From Marinobacterium ramblicola (GTDB lineage Bacteria > Pseudomonadota > Gammaproteobacteria > Pseudomonadales > Balneatricaceae), in NCBI RefSeq assembly GCF_019084545.1, contig NZ_JAHREP010000016.1, positions 53,923-117,922 on the forward strand: DNA of 64,000 bases, given 5' to 3'. The notes beneath the pieces were generated by a model that was not told the origin of the DNA, did no database searches, and saw only the letters and a list, made by a program, of their open reading frames with translations. The number at the start of each line of letters is the position of its first letter. The first letter of the stretch is position 1. The position numbers and the translations under genes are program-made. Of the stretch, positions 43,335 through 53,537 are shown piece after piece.

Positions 43335-44120
43335 CTACTCCTCGAAAATCGCCACGGCGCGAACGAAACCGGCCGAGGCGTGTTTGATCTTGTAGGGGAA
43401 ACAGGACACTTGAAAGCCATGGGCCGGCAGGCTCTCCAGATTCGCCAGTTTCTCCATCTGGCCGTAGCCGATGTCGCGGCCGGCCTTATGCCCCTCCCAG
43501 ACAATCGAGGCATCGCCGCTGGCGGCGAAGCGCTCGCGGGTGAACTTGAAGGGGGCATCCCAGCTCCAGGCGTCGGTACCGACCACTCGCACTCCGCGTT
43601 CGAGCAGATACAGGGTGGCTTCACGCCCCATGCCGATGCCAGCGTCCAGGTAGCCCGGCTGGCCGAAGATCGCCCCGGCGCGGGTGTTGACCAGCACGAT
43701 GTCCAACGGCTGCAGTTGATGGCCGATGCGGGCCAACTCTGCTTCGACCTCGACAGCGCTGACCACATGTCCATCCGGCAAGTGGCGAAAGTCCAGTTTC
43801 ACCCCCGGCTGCAAGCACCAGTCCAGCGGCAACTCATCGATGCCGAAGGCCGGCGTGCCGCCATCGGTGGTCGAGGCGTAATGCCAAGGCGCATCCATGT
43901 GCGTGCCGCTGTGGGTGGTTATCTGCAGCCGCTCCGCAGCCCAGGCTTCGTTGCCGGGCAAATCCTCCAGCCGCAGGCCCGGAAACATAGCCAATAGCTC
44001 AGGAGCGCCGCTCTGGTGATCGACATAATCGATTTTTGGCAGCAATGGAGGCGGATCGGTGTGCGGATTGTTATCCAGGGTGACCGACAGATCGACCAGA
44101 CGACGTTTGGGACTACGCAT
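43335..44120 (-). CDS. Cyclase-family metal hydrolase (KynB/isatin hydrolase superfamily)
   Basis: A 261-residue protein with the metal signature HSGTHMDAPWH (His70, His74, Asp76, His80), the mark of the cyclase superfamily that includes kynurenine formamidase and isatin hydrolase. It is about 50 residues longer than KynB at 20420-21052. The ATG at 44118-44120 has AGGAGGG five bases upstream and overlaps the end of the FAH-family gene by eight bases; the upstream frame offers only TTG. It is the last gene of a block of unknown substrate that runs from the DUF1302 gene to here. It probably opens a lactam, lactone or amide. Isatin hydrolysis is possible but not supported by specific residues. 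Confidence 0.8.
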   Translation of the reverse strand: MRSPKRRLVDLSVTLDNNPHTDPPPLLPKIDYVDHQSGAPELLAMFPGLRLEDLPGNEAWAAERLQITTHSGTHMDAPWHYASTTDGGTPAFGIDELPLDWCLQPGVKLDFRHLPDGHVVSAVEVEAELARIGHQLQPLDIVLVNTRAGAIFGQPGYLDAGIGMGREATLYLLERGVRVVGTDAWSWDAPFKFTRERFAASGDASIVWEGHKAGRDIGYGQMEKLANLESLPAHGFQVSCFPYKIKHASAGFVRAVAIFEE

Positions 44121-45102
44121 AACAGCCCTCCTGGGCAACAATCCGTTGGTCGATGGCGCCGAACAGGCTTTCGCCTTGCTCGTTCAAGGCCTCGATTCGC
44201 ACACGATCGCCAAAACGCATAAAACCGGTACGTGCCTCACCGTAGTCGATCATTTCGATTGCCCGTCGCTCGGAAATACAGGCCGAGCCCGCCTCGCGGT
44301 CGATATTCGAGACGGTACCGGAACCGATGATGGTGCCGGCACGTAATCGCCGGGTCAGGGCGGCGTGGGCGATCAATTCGGCGAAGCTGAAACTCATCTC
44401 GGCCCCATTGGGCTGACCGAACCGTTCAGCGTTCCAGCTCACCTGCAAGGGCAGGCACACCCGGCCATCGCGCCAGGCGCTGCCCAGTTCATCCGGGGTC
44501 AGCGCCACCGGGGAGAAACTCGACGAGGGCTTGGCCTGGAAGAAGCCGAAGCCGGCCTTGATTTCGCGCTGGATAAAGCCCCGCAGGCTGAAGTCATTGA
44601 CCAGCATGACCAGACGTACGTATTGCAGAGCCTCACTGGCCCGGCAGCCCATTGGCACCTCGTCGACGACCACCGCGAACTCGCCTTCGAAGTCGATACC
44701 ATGCGCCTCGCTGGGCAACACCACGTCGGCGCAGGGGCCGAGAAAGTCGTCGGAGGCCCCCTGATACATCAGCGGAATATGTTCCTCTGCCTGCGCCGGC
44801 AGATTGAAGGCGCGCTGGATCAGATGCCCATGATTGAGAAAGGCAGAACCATCGCACCACTGCGGCGCGCGCGGCAGGGGAGCAGCGGCCTGCACCGGGT
44901 CAAAGGGAAAACTGCCTGCCGCCTCCCCCCGGTTCAAAGCCTCGCTCAAGCGCTGCAACGCGGGTGCTACCTGGGTCCAATTTTCCAACGCCTGCAGCAG
45001 GGTTTCGGCCTGCGCAGTTGCATCAACAGCGTGCAGTAGATCCCGCGAGACCAGCACCAGCCGGCCGTCCCGGCTACCGTCGTTGAGGGTAGCGAGCTTC
45101 AT
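44113..45102 (-). CDS. Fumarylacetoacetate hydrolase (FAH) family enzyme
   Basis: A 329-residue FAH-fold hydrolase. The metal site is visible in DFEGEFAVV (acidic residues 137, 139, 141) and VNDFSLR (Asp170), and GTIIGSGTVSN gives the C-terminal substrate loop. Members cleave C-C bonds in 2,4-dioxo acids (fumarylacetoacetate, fumarylpyruvate, acylpyruvates) or act as hydratases/decarboxylases. Length and N-terminal domain are closer to true fumarylacetoacetase-like hydrolases than to short acylpyruvases. No homogentisate or gentisate dioxygenase is encoded here, so the substrate remains open. It is coupled to the downstream cyclase gene. Confidence 0.82.
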   Translation of the reverse strand: MKLATLNDGSRDGRLVLVSRDLLHAVDATAQAETLLQALENWTQVAPALQRLSEALNRGEAAGSFPFDPVQAAAPLPRAPQWCDGSAFLNHGHLIQRAFNLPAQAEEHIPLMYQGASDDFLGPCADVVLPSEAHGIDFEGEFAVVVDEVPMGCRASEALQYVRLVMLVNDFSLRGFIQREIKAGFGFFQAKPSSSFSPVALTPDELGSAWRDGRVCLPLQVSWNAERFGQPNGAEMSFSFAELIAHAALTRRLRAGTIIGSGTVSNIDREAGSACISERRAIEMIDYGEARTGFMRFGDRVRIEALNEQGESLFGAIDQRIVAQEGCYA

Positions 45103-45187
45103 GATGAAGTCCTCTTGACAAAAATCAGGGCATACAGGGCCTAACCCCCAGGGCTGCTGGACCTTGGGGTGGCTGCCACAATAGGGA

Positions 45188-46435
45188 TTAATGCAACGGC
45201 ATATCGCCAGCGCTTTGGATTGGATCGCGCAGGCGAAAACCAGCCAGACACGGCGCTATCAAGCTGAATGCCGCAGCCAGTACCAAGCCGTAGCCGATCA
45301 GCTCGACCGCCCCGGCACGACTGCCCACCAGACCGACCGCCGCCATGACCAACAGCGGGCTGGCAAACTGGCCGCCGAAGAAACTGGCGGTAAAACCACC
45401 GGTACCACGACCACGGTGCTCGAAGCTGAGGGTCGACAGTGCCCAGTTGACCACCGTCGGCAGCATCAGTCCGCAACCCAGGCCGTTAATCACCACGGCG
45501 ATTACCACGGTGCGGTAGTCATGGGCGCCGGCCAACAGTACCAAGCCAATACCGGAGGTAAGGAAAGCCGCTGCCAGCAAAAACCCGGGGCCGTTACGGT
45601 TAAGCCAACGGAAACTCAGGGCGCCAACGAATACCGCCGCATGGCTAAGGCCGATGGCCATACCGGTACTTTTCGGCGAGTCGATACCGATGTCGGCGAG
45701 CAAGTAACCGGTCTGCACCGGAATCACGAAGAAACCCAGGGTCGAGATCACCGTCAACAGGTAGATCACCGCCAGCGCCCGCCAGGGGAATTTACTCGGC
45801 ACGCTATTGGCAACCGCGGCCGCAGCCACCTGAGCTTTTTCATGCAGCGGCTCCCAGAGAAACAGGTACATCAGCGGCACGAACAGCAGCCCCACCAGAT
45901 AGACCGCGAACGGCGTGCGCCAGCCGCTCTCACCGAGGATGCCGCCGATCATGAAGAAGGCCGACGCCGACAGCGAGGTGGCGATGGTCTGCCAAGACAA
46001 TAACCGAGCCCGCTCACGGCCACTGTAGTAATCACCGATCAAGGTGGTGCAACAGGTCATGATCGCCGCCTCGGCCAAGCCCAGCCCTGCCCGGCTCAGC
46101 AAAATAAACATGAGGTCATCGAGCAGCAGCGGCAAAGCCCCGCACATCCCGTACAAACCCATTGCCATGACCAGCAGGCGCTTGCGCCCAAGACGGTCGG
46201 CAGCCCAACCGGCAAACGGCGAAAACAAGGCAATCATCAGTGCAGGCAAGGTCAGTACGATGGGCACCAGCAAGGCGACATCGGCACCACCGGCAAAGTG
46301 CGCGGCGATCCGCGGCAGTACCGGGGCGACCAGTACCCCGCCGAGAATCGGCAGGCAGCTGCCGAGCAACAGCAATAGCCCCGCGCGCGAACGCTGTTTG
46401 GAGCCTTGCATCACGTCATGCAATGGCTGGTTCAT
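45188..46435 (-). CDS. Major facilitator superfamily transporter
   Basis: A 415-residue, twelve-helix MFS permease. The loop-2 motif GWAADRLGRKRLL near residue 75 is clear, and a second GRxxG-like pattern follows in loop 8. I use the ATG at 46433-46435 (MNQPLHD) with GGAG upstream; 50 more codons are open but overlap the leader of the next gene and are not hydrophobic. It lies 43 bases after the RND gene and 85 before the FAH-family gene, all on one strand. It may import the substrate of the block or export a product. The family is too broad to name a substrate. Confidence 0.85.
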   Translation of the reverse strand: MNQPLHDVMQGSKQRSRAGLLLLLGSCLPILGGVLVAPVLPRIAAHFAGGADVALLVPIVLTLPALMIALFSPFAGWAADRLGRKRLLVMAMGLYGMCGALPLLLDDLMFILLSRAGLGLAEAAIMTCCTTLIGDYYSGRERARLLSWQTIATSLSASAFFMIGGILGESGWRTPFAVYLVGLLFVPLMYLFLWEPLHEKAQVAAAAVANSVPSKFPWRALAVIYLLTVISTLGFFVIPVQTGYLLADIGIDSPKSTGMAIGLSHAAVFVGALSFRWLNRNGPGFLLAAAFLTSGIGLVLLAGAHDYRTVVIAVVINGLGCGLMLPTVVNWALSTLSFEHRGRGTGGFTASFFGGQFASPLLVMAAVGLVGSRAGAVELIGYGLVLAAAFSLIAPCLAGFRLRDPIQSAGDMPLH

Positions 46436-46478
46436 TGTGAGTCTCCACTTTCTGTCATGTTCAAGATCTGCATGCCGA

Positions 46479-48962
46479 TCAGATCGTCCGGGTAGTAGCG
46501 ATTTCAGCCTCATTTGAAGTACTCGCCTGCGCATCCTGCTCTTCGCGCCGGACTGCCTTCCAGGCCCAGCGCCAGGTACGCGCATGGGGCAGGAGGAAGT
46601 GCGCCAGCGCCGGCATCAGTACCAGTGCGCCCACCATATTCCACAGGAACATAAAGGCCAGCAGGATGCCCATGTCGGCCTGGAACTTGATCGGCGAGAA
46701 CGCCCAGGTAGCCACGCCAACCGCCAGGGTCACGCCGGTCAGCATCACCACTTTGCCGGTGAACAACAGCGCGTGGTAGTAGGCCTGGGACAGGCTCTCG
46801 CCGGCTTTCAGGCGCACCAGCATGATACTCATGACATAGAGCGCATAATCGACACCGATACCGACACCAAGCGCGATCACCGGCAGAGTGGCGACCTTCA
46901 CGCCGATCCCCAGCCAGACCATCAGCGCTTCACAGAGAATCGAAGTCAGCACCAGCGGCAAGATCACGCAGACCACCGCCAACATCGAGCGGAAGGTCAC
47001 CAGGCAGAGCAGGATCACCGCGCCGTAGACCCAGAACAGCATGTCGCTGTTGGCTTGCTTGACCACGATATTGGTGGCCGCCTCGATCCCCGCATTACCG
47101 GCAGCCAGCAGAAACCGTACAGTCGACGAATTGTTCGCCTCGGCAAAGGATTCCACCTCAGCGACCAGACGGCTAAGGGTCGTGGCCTTGTGGTCGCTGA
47201 GGTAGGCATACAGGGTGACGGTGTTGCAGGCCTGGTTGAACAACTCACGAGGCGCACGACCGGTAACAGAGTTGAGCAGTAGCTGGTTCTGTGTCAGGTC
47301 GTACCATTTCAGGTTGCCTTCGCTCATCCCCACCAGCAGCTTGCGGTTCAGGCTGGCCAGGGACGCCGTGGACTCGACTCCCGGTAGCTGGCGCAGCCTC
47401 CACTCCAGCGCATCCAGGCGCATCAGTGCATCGTAAGCCGAGCAGCCGCCATCCGGGGTACGCACGATCACCGCAAACACATCGCTACTGGCACCGTAGT
47501 GCTGGGCGATAAAGGCGTTGTCGAGGTTATAGCGCGAATCGGCACGCAACTCGGGTGCGCCGGGGTCGAGATCGCCGACTTGCAACTGCAAGCTGACCAG
47601 GAAACCGACTATTCCCAGCAGCAGACTGACGACAATAGTCGCTGCAGCCCAACCACGACGAGTGAACCGATCGAGAAAGGCCCAGAGCGCATGCTTGCTA
47701 TCGTCCTCCGCGTCCTCCTCGTTCTTCAAACTGCGCACGGCAGCCTTGGCACCGACGCCGATATAGCTAAGCAGGATCGGCAGCAGGATCAGGTTGGTGA
47801 AGATCAGCACCGCCACGCCGATACTGGCGATCAGCGCCAGATCCTGGATCACCCGGATCTCGATCATCATCAGCACAGCGAAGCCGACCGCATCACACAG
47901 CAAAGCGGTGAGGCCGGCCATGAACAAACGGCGAAAGGTGAATCGTGCCGCCACCAGGCGGTGCATGCCGCGACCGATATCCTGCATGATGCCGTTCATT
48001 TTCTGCGCGCCATGGCTCATGCCGATAGCCAGCACCAGGAACGGCACCAGGATCGAGTATGGGTCCAGTTCGAAACCAAGCCATGCCACCAACCCAAGCT
48101 GCCAGACCACGGCAACCAGCGAGCAGGCCATCACCAGTAGCGTGCTGCGAATGCAACGGGTGAACCAGTAGAGCATGGCCGTGGCAATGAGGATAGCGAC
48201 GGCGAAGAACGCAAGGATCTGCTGCAAGCCGTCGATCAGGTCGCCGACCACCTTGGCAAAACCTGTTATATGAATGCTCAGCCCCTCGGCCTGAAACTCG
48301 CTCCGCAGGTTTTCCAGTTGAGCGGAGAAGGCAGCATAATCGATAGGCTTGCCGGTCTGCGGGTCTGTGTCCAGCAGTGGCACATAAATGATACTGGAAC
48401 GACCATCAAGGGCGATGGTCTGGCCTATCTCACCAGAGCGCGCGGCATTGCGGCGGATCTCGGCCAGACTCTTAGCCGAACCGTCGTAATCATCCGGGAT
48501 CACCCGCCCCCCTTCTACGCCCTCCTCGGTTACCGCCATCCAGCGCATGTTCGGCGTCCACAGCGACTTCATGAACGGACGGTCGACGCCGGGCAACAGG
48601 AAAACCTTGTCGTTCAGCTTGGCGAGCAACTCCAGGTAGTGAGCGTCATAGATCGACTCTCCGGGCGCTTCGACGGCGATGCGCAGGGCATTGCCAAGCC
48701 CGGTCAGTTCACCCTGGTTATCCAGGTAGTTGACAATATAGGGGTGACTGGTGGGGATCATCTTCTCGAAGCTGGCGTTGAGCCCCAGGCGGCTGCTCGC
48801 GGCGACCCCCAGACCGAGACTGACCAACAAACAGAGCAACAACACCCAGCCACGGTGATTGAACAGGCTGCGCTCGATCAACGAACCGGAGTTCGGATCG
48901 AAATCCCGCAGACTCTGTTCAGGGCTGACAGGCTTTTCGGCACGCGGCATATCACTGATCAT
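46479..48962 (-). CDS. RND/MMPL-family inner-membrane exporter, copy 2
   Basis: An 827-residue RND-superfamily protein with the same plan as the one at 11-2527: a first helix near residues 38-58, a large periplasmic loop, helices about 245-410, a second loop, and helices about 640-790. The ATHPYIVNYLDNQGEL-type motif after helix 1 (here SHPYI) is shared with copy 1 (THPYI). The ATG at 48962 has GGGAGGG before it and overlaps the Ycf48-like gene by 11 bases. With DUF1329, DUF1302 and Ycf48-like partners it forms a recurrent envelope cassette in Pseudomonas-like bacteria whose substrate is undefined, probably lipophilic. Confidence 0.86.
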   Translation of the reverse strand: MISDMPRAEKPVSPEQSLRDFDPNSGSLIERSLFNHRGWVLLLCLLVSLGLGVAASSRLGLNASFEKMIPTSHPYIVNYLDNQGELTGLGNALRIAVEAPGESIYDAHYLELLAKLNDKVFLLPGVDRPFMKSLWTPNMRWMAVTEEGVEGGRVIPDDYDGSAKSLAEIRRNAARSGEIGQTIALDGRSSIIYVPLLDTDPQTGKPIDYAAFSAQLENLRSEFQAEGLSIHITGFAKVVGDLIDGLQQILAFFAVAILIATAMLYWFTRCIRSTLLVMACSLVAVVWQLGLVAWLGFELDPYSILVPFLVLAIGMSHGAQKMNGIMQDIGRGMHRLVAARFTFRRLFMAGLTALLCDAVGFAVLMMIEIRVIQDLALIASIGVAVLIFTNLILLPILLSYIGVGAKAAVRSLKNEEDAEDDSKHALWAFLDRFTRRGWAAATIVVSLLLGIVGFLVSLQLQVGDLDPGAPELRADSRYNLDNAFIAQHYGASSDVFAVIVRTPDGGCSAYDALMRLDALEWRLRQLPGVESTASLASLNRKLLVGMSEGNLKWYDLTQNQLLLNSVTGRAPRELFNQACNTVTLYAYLSDHKATTLSRLVAEVESFAEANNSSTVRFLLAAGNAGIEAATNIVVKQANSDMLFWVYGAVILLCLVTFRSMLAVVCVILPLVLTSILCEALMVWLGIGVKVATLPVIALGVGIGVDYALYVMSIMLVRLKAGESLSQAYYHALLFTGKVVMLTGVTLAVGVATWAFSPIKFQADMGILLAFMFLWNMVGALVLMPALAHFLLPHARTWRWAWKAVRREEQDAQASTSNEAEIATTRTI

Positions 48963-50019
48963 CGGACCCTCCCAAACGTTTCACTCCGCGCGAACCGACC
49001 ACCACCAAGCCGCCATCGCCGGCCTGGGCCAAGGCTGACACGGGGACGCCGGCGGCTTGGGGCAGTAGCTGCAGACGCGCACCCGGGTTATCGACCTGCA
49101 GCAACCGGCCATTCTGTTCAGCCAGCAGATCCTGCCCATCGGCCAATCGGTAGGCGGCAACCAGCGTGCCTTGCGCATCGCTGTTCAAGCGCTGCCATTG
49201 GTGCCCCTGATCCGCCAAGCGCCAAGCGTTGCCGCGCAAACCGGCAAGCAAGAGGTCGCCATTGCCCCCCGGTTGCAGAGCGAAGTAGCTACCCTCGTAA
49301 GGAGTTTGCAGACGATGAAAGCTTCCGCCATTGTCATCCGAAGCGAATAACGAGCCCTGCTCCCCGGCCATGTAGATACGCGAACCCTGACCTGCAAGCG
49401 CATACAAGTGATAACCTTCGGGGTTATCGACACGATCGACCCAGGAATGCCAGGTCTCGCCACCGTCGGCGGTATGCAGTATCAGACCGAAAGCCCCGGC
49501 GACTATGCCGTGCCGCGCATCGCTGAAATGCACGGCCAGCAACGGCTTGTCTGCCCCGTCCTGAACAAAGCGCTCGGCAACCCGGCGCAGGCGGCGCTGT
49601 GCCGGGTCTTCCGCAGACTCTGCCGGCACCGCATCCAGCACTCGTTGCGCAGCGGTCTCGCCATCCAGTTGCAGGTGCCAGCTGTCGCCACCGTCACTGC
49701 TGTGCAGCACGCTGCCGGCATGACCGACGGCCCAGCCCTGACTCGGCGTGGGAAAGTCCACGGCAGTCAGGGTCACGCTTACCGGCACCGGAACCTGGTG
49801 CCAACTTCTGCCATCATCATCGGACACGATGATCAGACCATGGGCACCGACCGCCACCAGGCGCTGGCCCGCACGGGTCACATCGATCAAGACCGCACGC
49901 TCAGGATCGGTGACCGTGATCGCAGGCCGCTGCAGGAAGTCCTCCACCGGTGCTTCAGTCGCAGACAACGGACTACCGAACAGCAGACCCAGCACCAGAC
50001 AAAAAGCCGTGCGAATCAT
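48952..50019 (-). CDS. Ycf48-like (BNR/Asp-box propeller) periplasmic protein
   Basis: A 355-residue secreted beta-propeller. A Sec signal peptide (residues 1-20, ending SPLSATEA) replaces the lipobox seen in its counterpart at 2611-3603. Asp-box repeats VSDDDGRSW, SSDGGDSW, TADGGETW and SDDNGGSF mark the blades. It starts within the stop of the DUF1329 gene (one-base overlap) and overlaps the RND gene, so the three are tightly coupled. A structural or assembly role for the exporter is an inference. No enzyme motif is visible. Confidence 0.8.
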   Translation of the reverse strand: MIRTAFCLVLGLLFGSPLSATEAPVEDFLQRPAITVTDPERAVLIDVTRAGQRLVAVGAHGLIIVSDDDGRSWHQVPVPVSVTLTAVDFPTPSQGWAVGHAGSVLHSSDGGDSWHLQLDGETAAQRVLDAVPAESAEDPAQRRLRRVAERFVQDGADKPLLAVHFSDARHGIVAGAFGLILHTADGGETWHSWVDRVDNPEGYHLYALAGQGSRIYMAGEQGSLFASDDNGGSFHRLQTPYEGSYFALQPGGNGDLLLAGLRGNAWRLADQGHQWQRLNSDAQGTLVAAYRLADGQDLLAEQNGRLLQVDNPGARLQLLPQAAGVPVSALAQAGDGGLVVVGSRGVKRLGGSDDQ

Positions 50020-51377
50020 TAACGGATACCTTCAGAGACCAATGCACCCGGGCTGAAATCGCTGTCTGGAAAGGGTTTGACGATTTCGTTGTGCACACGT
50101 TTTTCGGTAACCACATTGTTCGCCATCCAGGCACCGGTCAACAGGTCGTACTGGGCGAACATTCCACGCACCAGGCCAGGCAGTTCCGGCATGGCATAGG
50201 GCAGTTGCAAGTAGGTGCGCCACAGCTGGCCGTTGGCATCCCAGCTGTCGCCGAGCATCGCCATCCAGGTATCTTCGTCTACGTACAGGCGGCGCTTGGG
50301 CATGCTGTGACGTTTACCGGAGACCAGGTTGCCTTCCACCACCCAAACGCGATGCAGCTCCCAGCGCATATGCTCGGGGTTGAGGAAGCGTTCGTCGAGA
50401 ATCGCCTCATCCTTGCTCGGCTGGAGGATCTTGTTGCTGTTGTAGGGGATCAGCATCTCCTGCTTGCCGACGATCTTCCAGTCGTAGCGATCCAGCGGGC
50501 CGGTGAATACCGATACCTCATCGAAGTTAGCCACCCCGGAGCTGGTCGGCGTCGGTGTGTCGTAGGACGACACCGGCAGCTTGCGCACCCGCCGTTGACC
50601 GGTCAGATACACCCAGGACTGCGGCTTGTCGTTGGCGTAATCCATAGGCTCACGCCCAAGCAGCGCCTCGCCGACACGCAGCGGCGGACCAAGGTTGACC
50701 AGCTTGATCATCCAGTAAATGCCGTCATAGTCGCTCTTGGCATCCTGAAAGTAATACGGCATCTCGCGCTGCGACTGAATCACGCTGGAGAGAATGCGCT
50801 GACCATTGGCAGTGGTGATATAGACATTGAAATCGTTCTTCCAGGCCTCGCCGCGCCAACTCAACTGATGATTCCACACCACCTCGGCACCGGACTTCGG
50901 AATCGGGAACGGAATACCACCAATGGCACCTTCCAGAGTGTTGTTCTGGTTGGTCAGCTTGGCGCTGGTGGCGTTTTTCAGGGTGTTGTCGTATACCCAC
51001 TGCGGCGCGGCCGCCGTGCGCCGGGTCGGATAGACATCGATGCGGTAGTCCGGGTATTTGGCGAACAGCGCCTTCTGCCCTTCACTGAGCTTGTCGCCAT
51101 GCTCGGCCAGATTCTGCGCGGTCACCGAGTACAATTTGGCATCGCCGGCAAAATAATCCTGAATTCGCGGTCCCGGGCTGACCCCGGCGGGCACCTGGGT
51201 AAAGCCGCCATCCCAGGCCGGAATACTGCCGTCGGCATTGGCTGCACGCTCACCACCGAGTGGCGTGAGCGTAGACCCCAGTTGCGCCGCTTCTTCGGTA
51301 CTTACCGCCCAACCCGGCAGCGACAGCCCGACCAGCGCGCCGGTCAACAGCAGATGACTCAAAGGTTTTAACATCAT
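50019..51377 (-). CDS. DUF1329 outer-membrane/periplasmic protein
   Basis: A 452-residue protein of the DUF1329 family with a signal peptide (residues 1-26, ending GLSLPGWA). Family features include the start AAQLGSTLTPLGGERAAN, then IPAWDGG near 53, and later VWVVEGNL and KRRLYVDEDTW. The fold is thought to resemble LolB-like lipid-handling proteins; function is not known. It is encoded with a DUF1302 protein in almost all genomes I can recall. Two ATG codons in a row give the start; either is possible. Here it links the DUF1302 gene to the Ycf48-like and RND genes. Confidence 0.85.
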   Translation of the reverse strand: MMLKPLSHLLLTGALVGLSLPGWAVSTEEAAQLGSTLTPLGGERAANADGSIPAWDGGFTQVPAGVSPGPRIQDYFAGDAKLYSVTAQNLAEHGDKLSEGQKALFAKYPDYRIDVYPTRRTAAAPQWVYDNTLKNATSAKLTNQNNTLEGAIGGIPFPIPKSGAEVVWNHQLSWRGEAWKNDFNVYITTANGQRILSSVIQSQREMPYYFQDAKSDYDGIYWMIKLVNLGPPLRVGEALLGREPMDYANDKPQSWVYLTGQRRVRKLPVSSYDTPTPTSSGVANFDEVSVFTGPLDRYDWKIVGKQEMLIPYNSNKILQPSKDEAILDERFLNPEHMRWELHRVWVVEGNLVSGKRHSMPKRRLYVDEDTWMAMLGDSWDANGQLWRTYLQLPYAMPELPGLVRGMFAQYDLLTGAWMANNVVTEKRVHNEIVKPFPDSDFSPGALVSEGIR

Positions 51378-51416
51378 GACAAATACCTCGGTCTGTTATT
51401 GTTATTACGCAAAGGT

Positions 51417-53102
51417 TTAAAACGAGCGTTGTACGGTAAACGCAATAAATTCACGGTCCTTCAGGGGCTGACCAAAGGTATTGGCGTTGCCGGAATCGAG
51501 GAAGTTGTCTGCACCACCGATATAACGGGTGTAGCTCGCCCCGACTTTCCACGCTTGCAGGTAGTCGGCCTCCACACCGATGGTGAAATCACCACCCTTG
51601 TCGCCCACACCGTTGTTGAACTTGGTGATCACCGACGATTTGCCTTTCGGGCTGTAGCCAATGCCGATCGGCACTTTCAAATCGACCCCCGGATACACCT
51701 GGAAGAAGCTTGGCGTGAAGCTCACACGCAGGCCCAAGGCATCACGCTCGCTGTTTGGATCAAGGGCTTCGGGGTTCTTGGTGATGCTGGTACGACGATG
51801 CCAGGCCACCTCTCCGACCAGCATGGCAGAGTCCCAGAAGTCATTGCGGGGAAACGAATAGAGCATCGAAAGCTGCGCATGCAGGGAGTTACCCACGGCA
51901 TACAATGGATGGTCGTTGTTGTCGCCGGTGCCATCGATGTTTACCTGGGACAGACTGACCAGCGGTGTATTACGCCGCACCGATACCTCGCCGGCGACGT
52001 TGGCATCGCCAACCGCGGTGCTGAAGCTGGCACCAAAGGCGCTAATACCCTCGGCATACGCCAGTTCATACTCGCCGAGTTGGCCGGTGAGGATATTCGG
52101 CCCGGTGGCAAATGGCTGGGTATACACCATCGGATCCTTGGAATGGTAACGGATGGCATACAAGCCGAAGTCGGTATTCCAGTCCTCCGGCGAGAAGCGC
52201 AGCGACAGACCAAATTGCCCGGAGTTCTTGGCCTTTTGATCATCGCCACGGAAGAACGCCAAACGCTGCTGGTTCGGGCCGATAGGTCCGCCGACGATCA
52301 GACGCTCACCACCTTCACCGACCACATCGGAGGTCGAGAAGTAACTGCCCACCGCCGGAATCCGGTTTTCTTCCCACTCAAACTGGTAATAGCCCGCCAG
52401 TGACAGGTTGGAGCGCAGCTGCAGATGCCCGGACAGCTGATTGACCGGCCGAATCAACTCCTTGAACGGCGTATTGGGCACCGAAGTGGCCTTGACCACA
52501 TCGATCGGCGCCTGACCGCCAGCGATGCCATTGGCACCGAAAAACAGGCTCTCTCCCCAAAGCACCGTGTGCCGGCCCAGACGGAAACTGCTGGGCATAT
52601 CGCCCAGAGTGCCACGACCGAAAACGAAAGCATCAAGGATTTCCACGTCTCCACCGTGCAGACGCCGTGTGTCATCGGTGAACTCATCGTGACTGACCGA
52701 ACGCTGGTTGGCGGTGAATGGCGAGTCATTGTCGTTACCGCCCTGATAGACGCTGTCGTACCAGCCGGCAGCACTGACCCGCGCGCCGAAATTCTTGTAG
52801 CGCGCATCGAACTCGGAAAGGATGTTGAGGCGATTGGCGATAAGCCCCTGATCGAAGTTGCGGTTGCCGTCATCCTGGTTGACCGAGTTGGTCAACTCGT
52901 CATCGGCATCCTTCAGACGCCAGGCGGCGTTGTATTTGAAGGTGTTATCCCAGCGCAAGCGCAGATCGGAGTTGTCGGTTTCGATCTCGAATGCGTTGAC
53001 CTGGGTAACACTCGCCATCCCGACGGCCAATGCCAGCATCGTCATACGCGGCAGGCGACCGACGGCGGATATGCGGGGATTCACGCAGAAGCTATGGTTC
53101 AT
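51417..53102 (-). CDS. DUF1302 outer-membrane protein
   Basis: A 561-residue secreted protein of the DUF1302 family, predicted outer-membrane beta-barrel. The signal peptide (about residues 1-38) ends VTQVNA, followed by the conserved start FEIETDNSDLRLRWDNTFKYN in parts. It is rich in aromatic/polar alternation and ends in Arg-Ser-Phe, the terminal Phe being usual for barrels. It is the first gene of an eight-gene block read away from a LysR gene. It may form the outer-membrane entry or exit point for the hydrophobic substrate handled by the downstream DUF1329 and RND proteins. That role is inferred. Confidence 0.85.
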   Translation of the reverse strand: MNHSFCVNPRISAVGRLPRMTMLALAVGMASVTQVNAFEIETDNSDLRLRWDNTFKYNAAWRLKDADDELTNSVNQDDGNRNFDQGLIANRLNILSEFDARYKNFGARVSAAGWYDSVYQGGNDNDSPFTANQRSVSHDEFTDDTRRLHGGDVEILDAFVFGRGTLGDMPSSFRLGRHTVLWGESLFFGANGIAGGQAPIDVVKATSVPNTPFKELIRPVNQLSGHLQLRSNLSLAGYYQFEWEENRIPAVGSYFSTSDVVGEGGERLIVGGPIGPNQQRLAFFRGDDQKAKNSGQFGLSLRFSPEDWNTDFGLYAIRYHSKDPMVYTQPFATGPNILTGQLGEYELAYAEGISAFGASFSTAVGDANVAGEVSVRRNTPLVSLSQVNIDGTGDNNDHPLYAVGNSLHAQLSMLYSFPRNDFWDSAMLVGEVAWHRRTSITKNPEALDPNSERDALGLRVSFTPSFFQVYPGVDLKVPIGIGYSPKGKSSVITKFNNGVGDKGGDFTIGVEADYLQAWKVGASYTRYIGGADNFLDSGNANTFGQPLKDREFIAFTVQRSF

Positions 53103-53537
53103 GATTGCTACTACCTCTGAATTCTTCTTTTTGTCTTACAGGGTAATCGGCGTGCCCCGGTATCCATGGGCGATCCGCCGATGGCTCAGTGGTTGCTCAT
53201 GGAACAGGGTGCGATGGGCAAGGGCCGTTGCGCGCAACCGTTAACACCCCGAAATGCAAGGCGCGCAGAAGACGAGTCGGCATCGGGGGTGGATGGGCAT
53301 TGAGCTACTCGGGGGATATGCATGACGGACTCCGATTCTTTATTTTTATACGGATTGGTGCTCAGAAAACGAATACAGGGTCTGTTCCGATCAATGGATC
53401 AGCGACACCGTGTGTGCGTACTGAACCGTTCTCTTGGCATGATCATAAGCACAAACAAGTCATCCGAATAATCGATTATCAAGATTCCATCTATATAAAA
53501 TTTTAGATATAAATAACCTTCACCCGGAGGACGAACA
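53103..53537. promoter_or_regulatory. 435-bp divergent promoter region (DUF1302 block and LysR)
   Basis: No gene supported. The part next to the LysR gene is very AT-rich and contains an inverted repeat ATCTA (53489-53493) / TAGAT (53504-53508), 30 bases before the LysR start, a candidate LysR operator. The remainder is plain GC-rich sequence. Confidence 0.5.

Noticed and set aside
43335..44120. Isatin hydrolase completing the indole pathway
   Set aside because: The metal signature is shared by the whole cyclase superfamily, the gene lies in a different operon 27 kb from the indole genes, and the iif route does not need isatin hydrolysis. Kept as a generic cyclase-family call.
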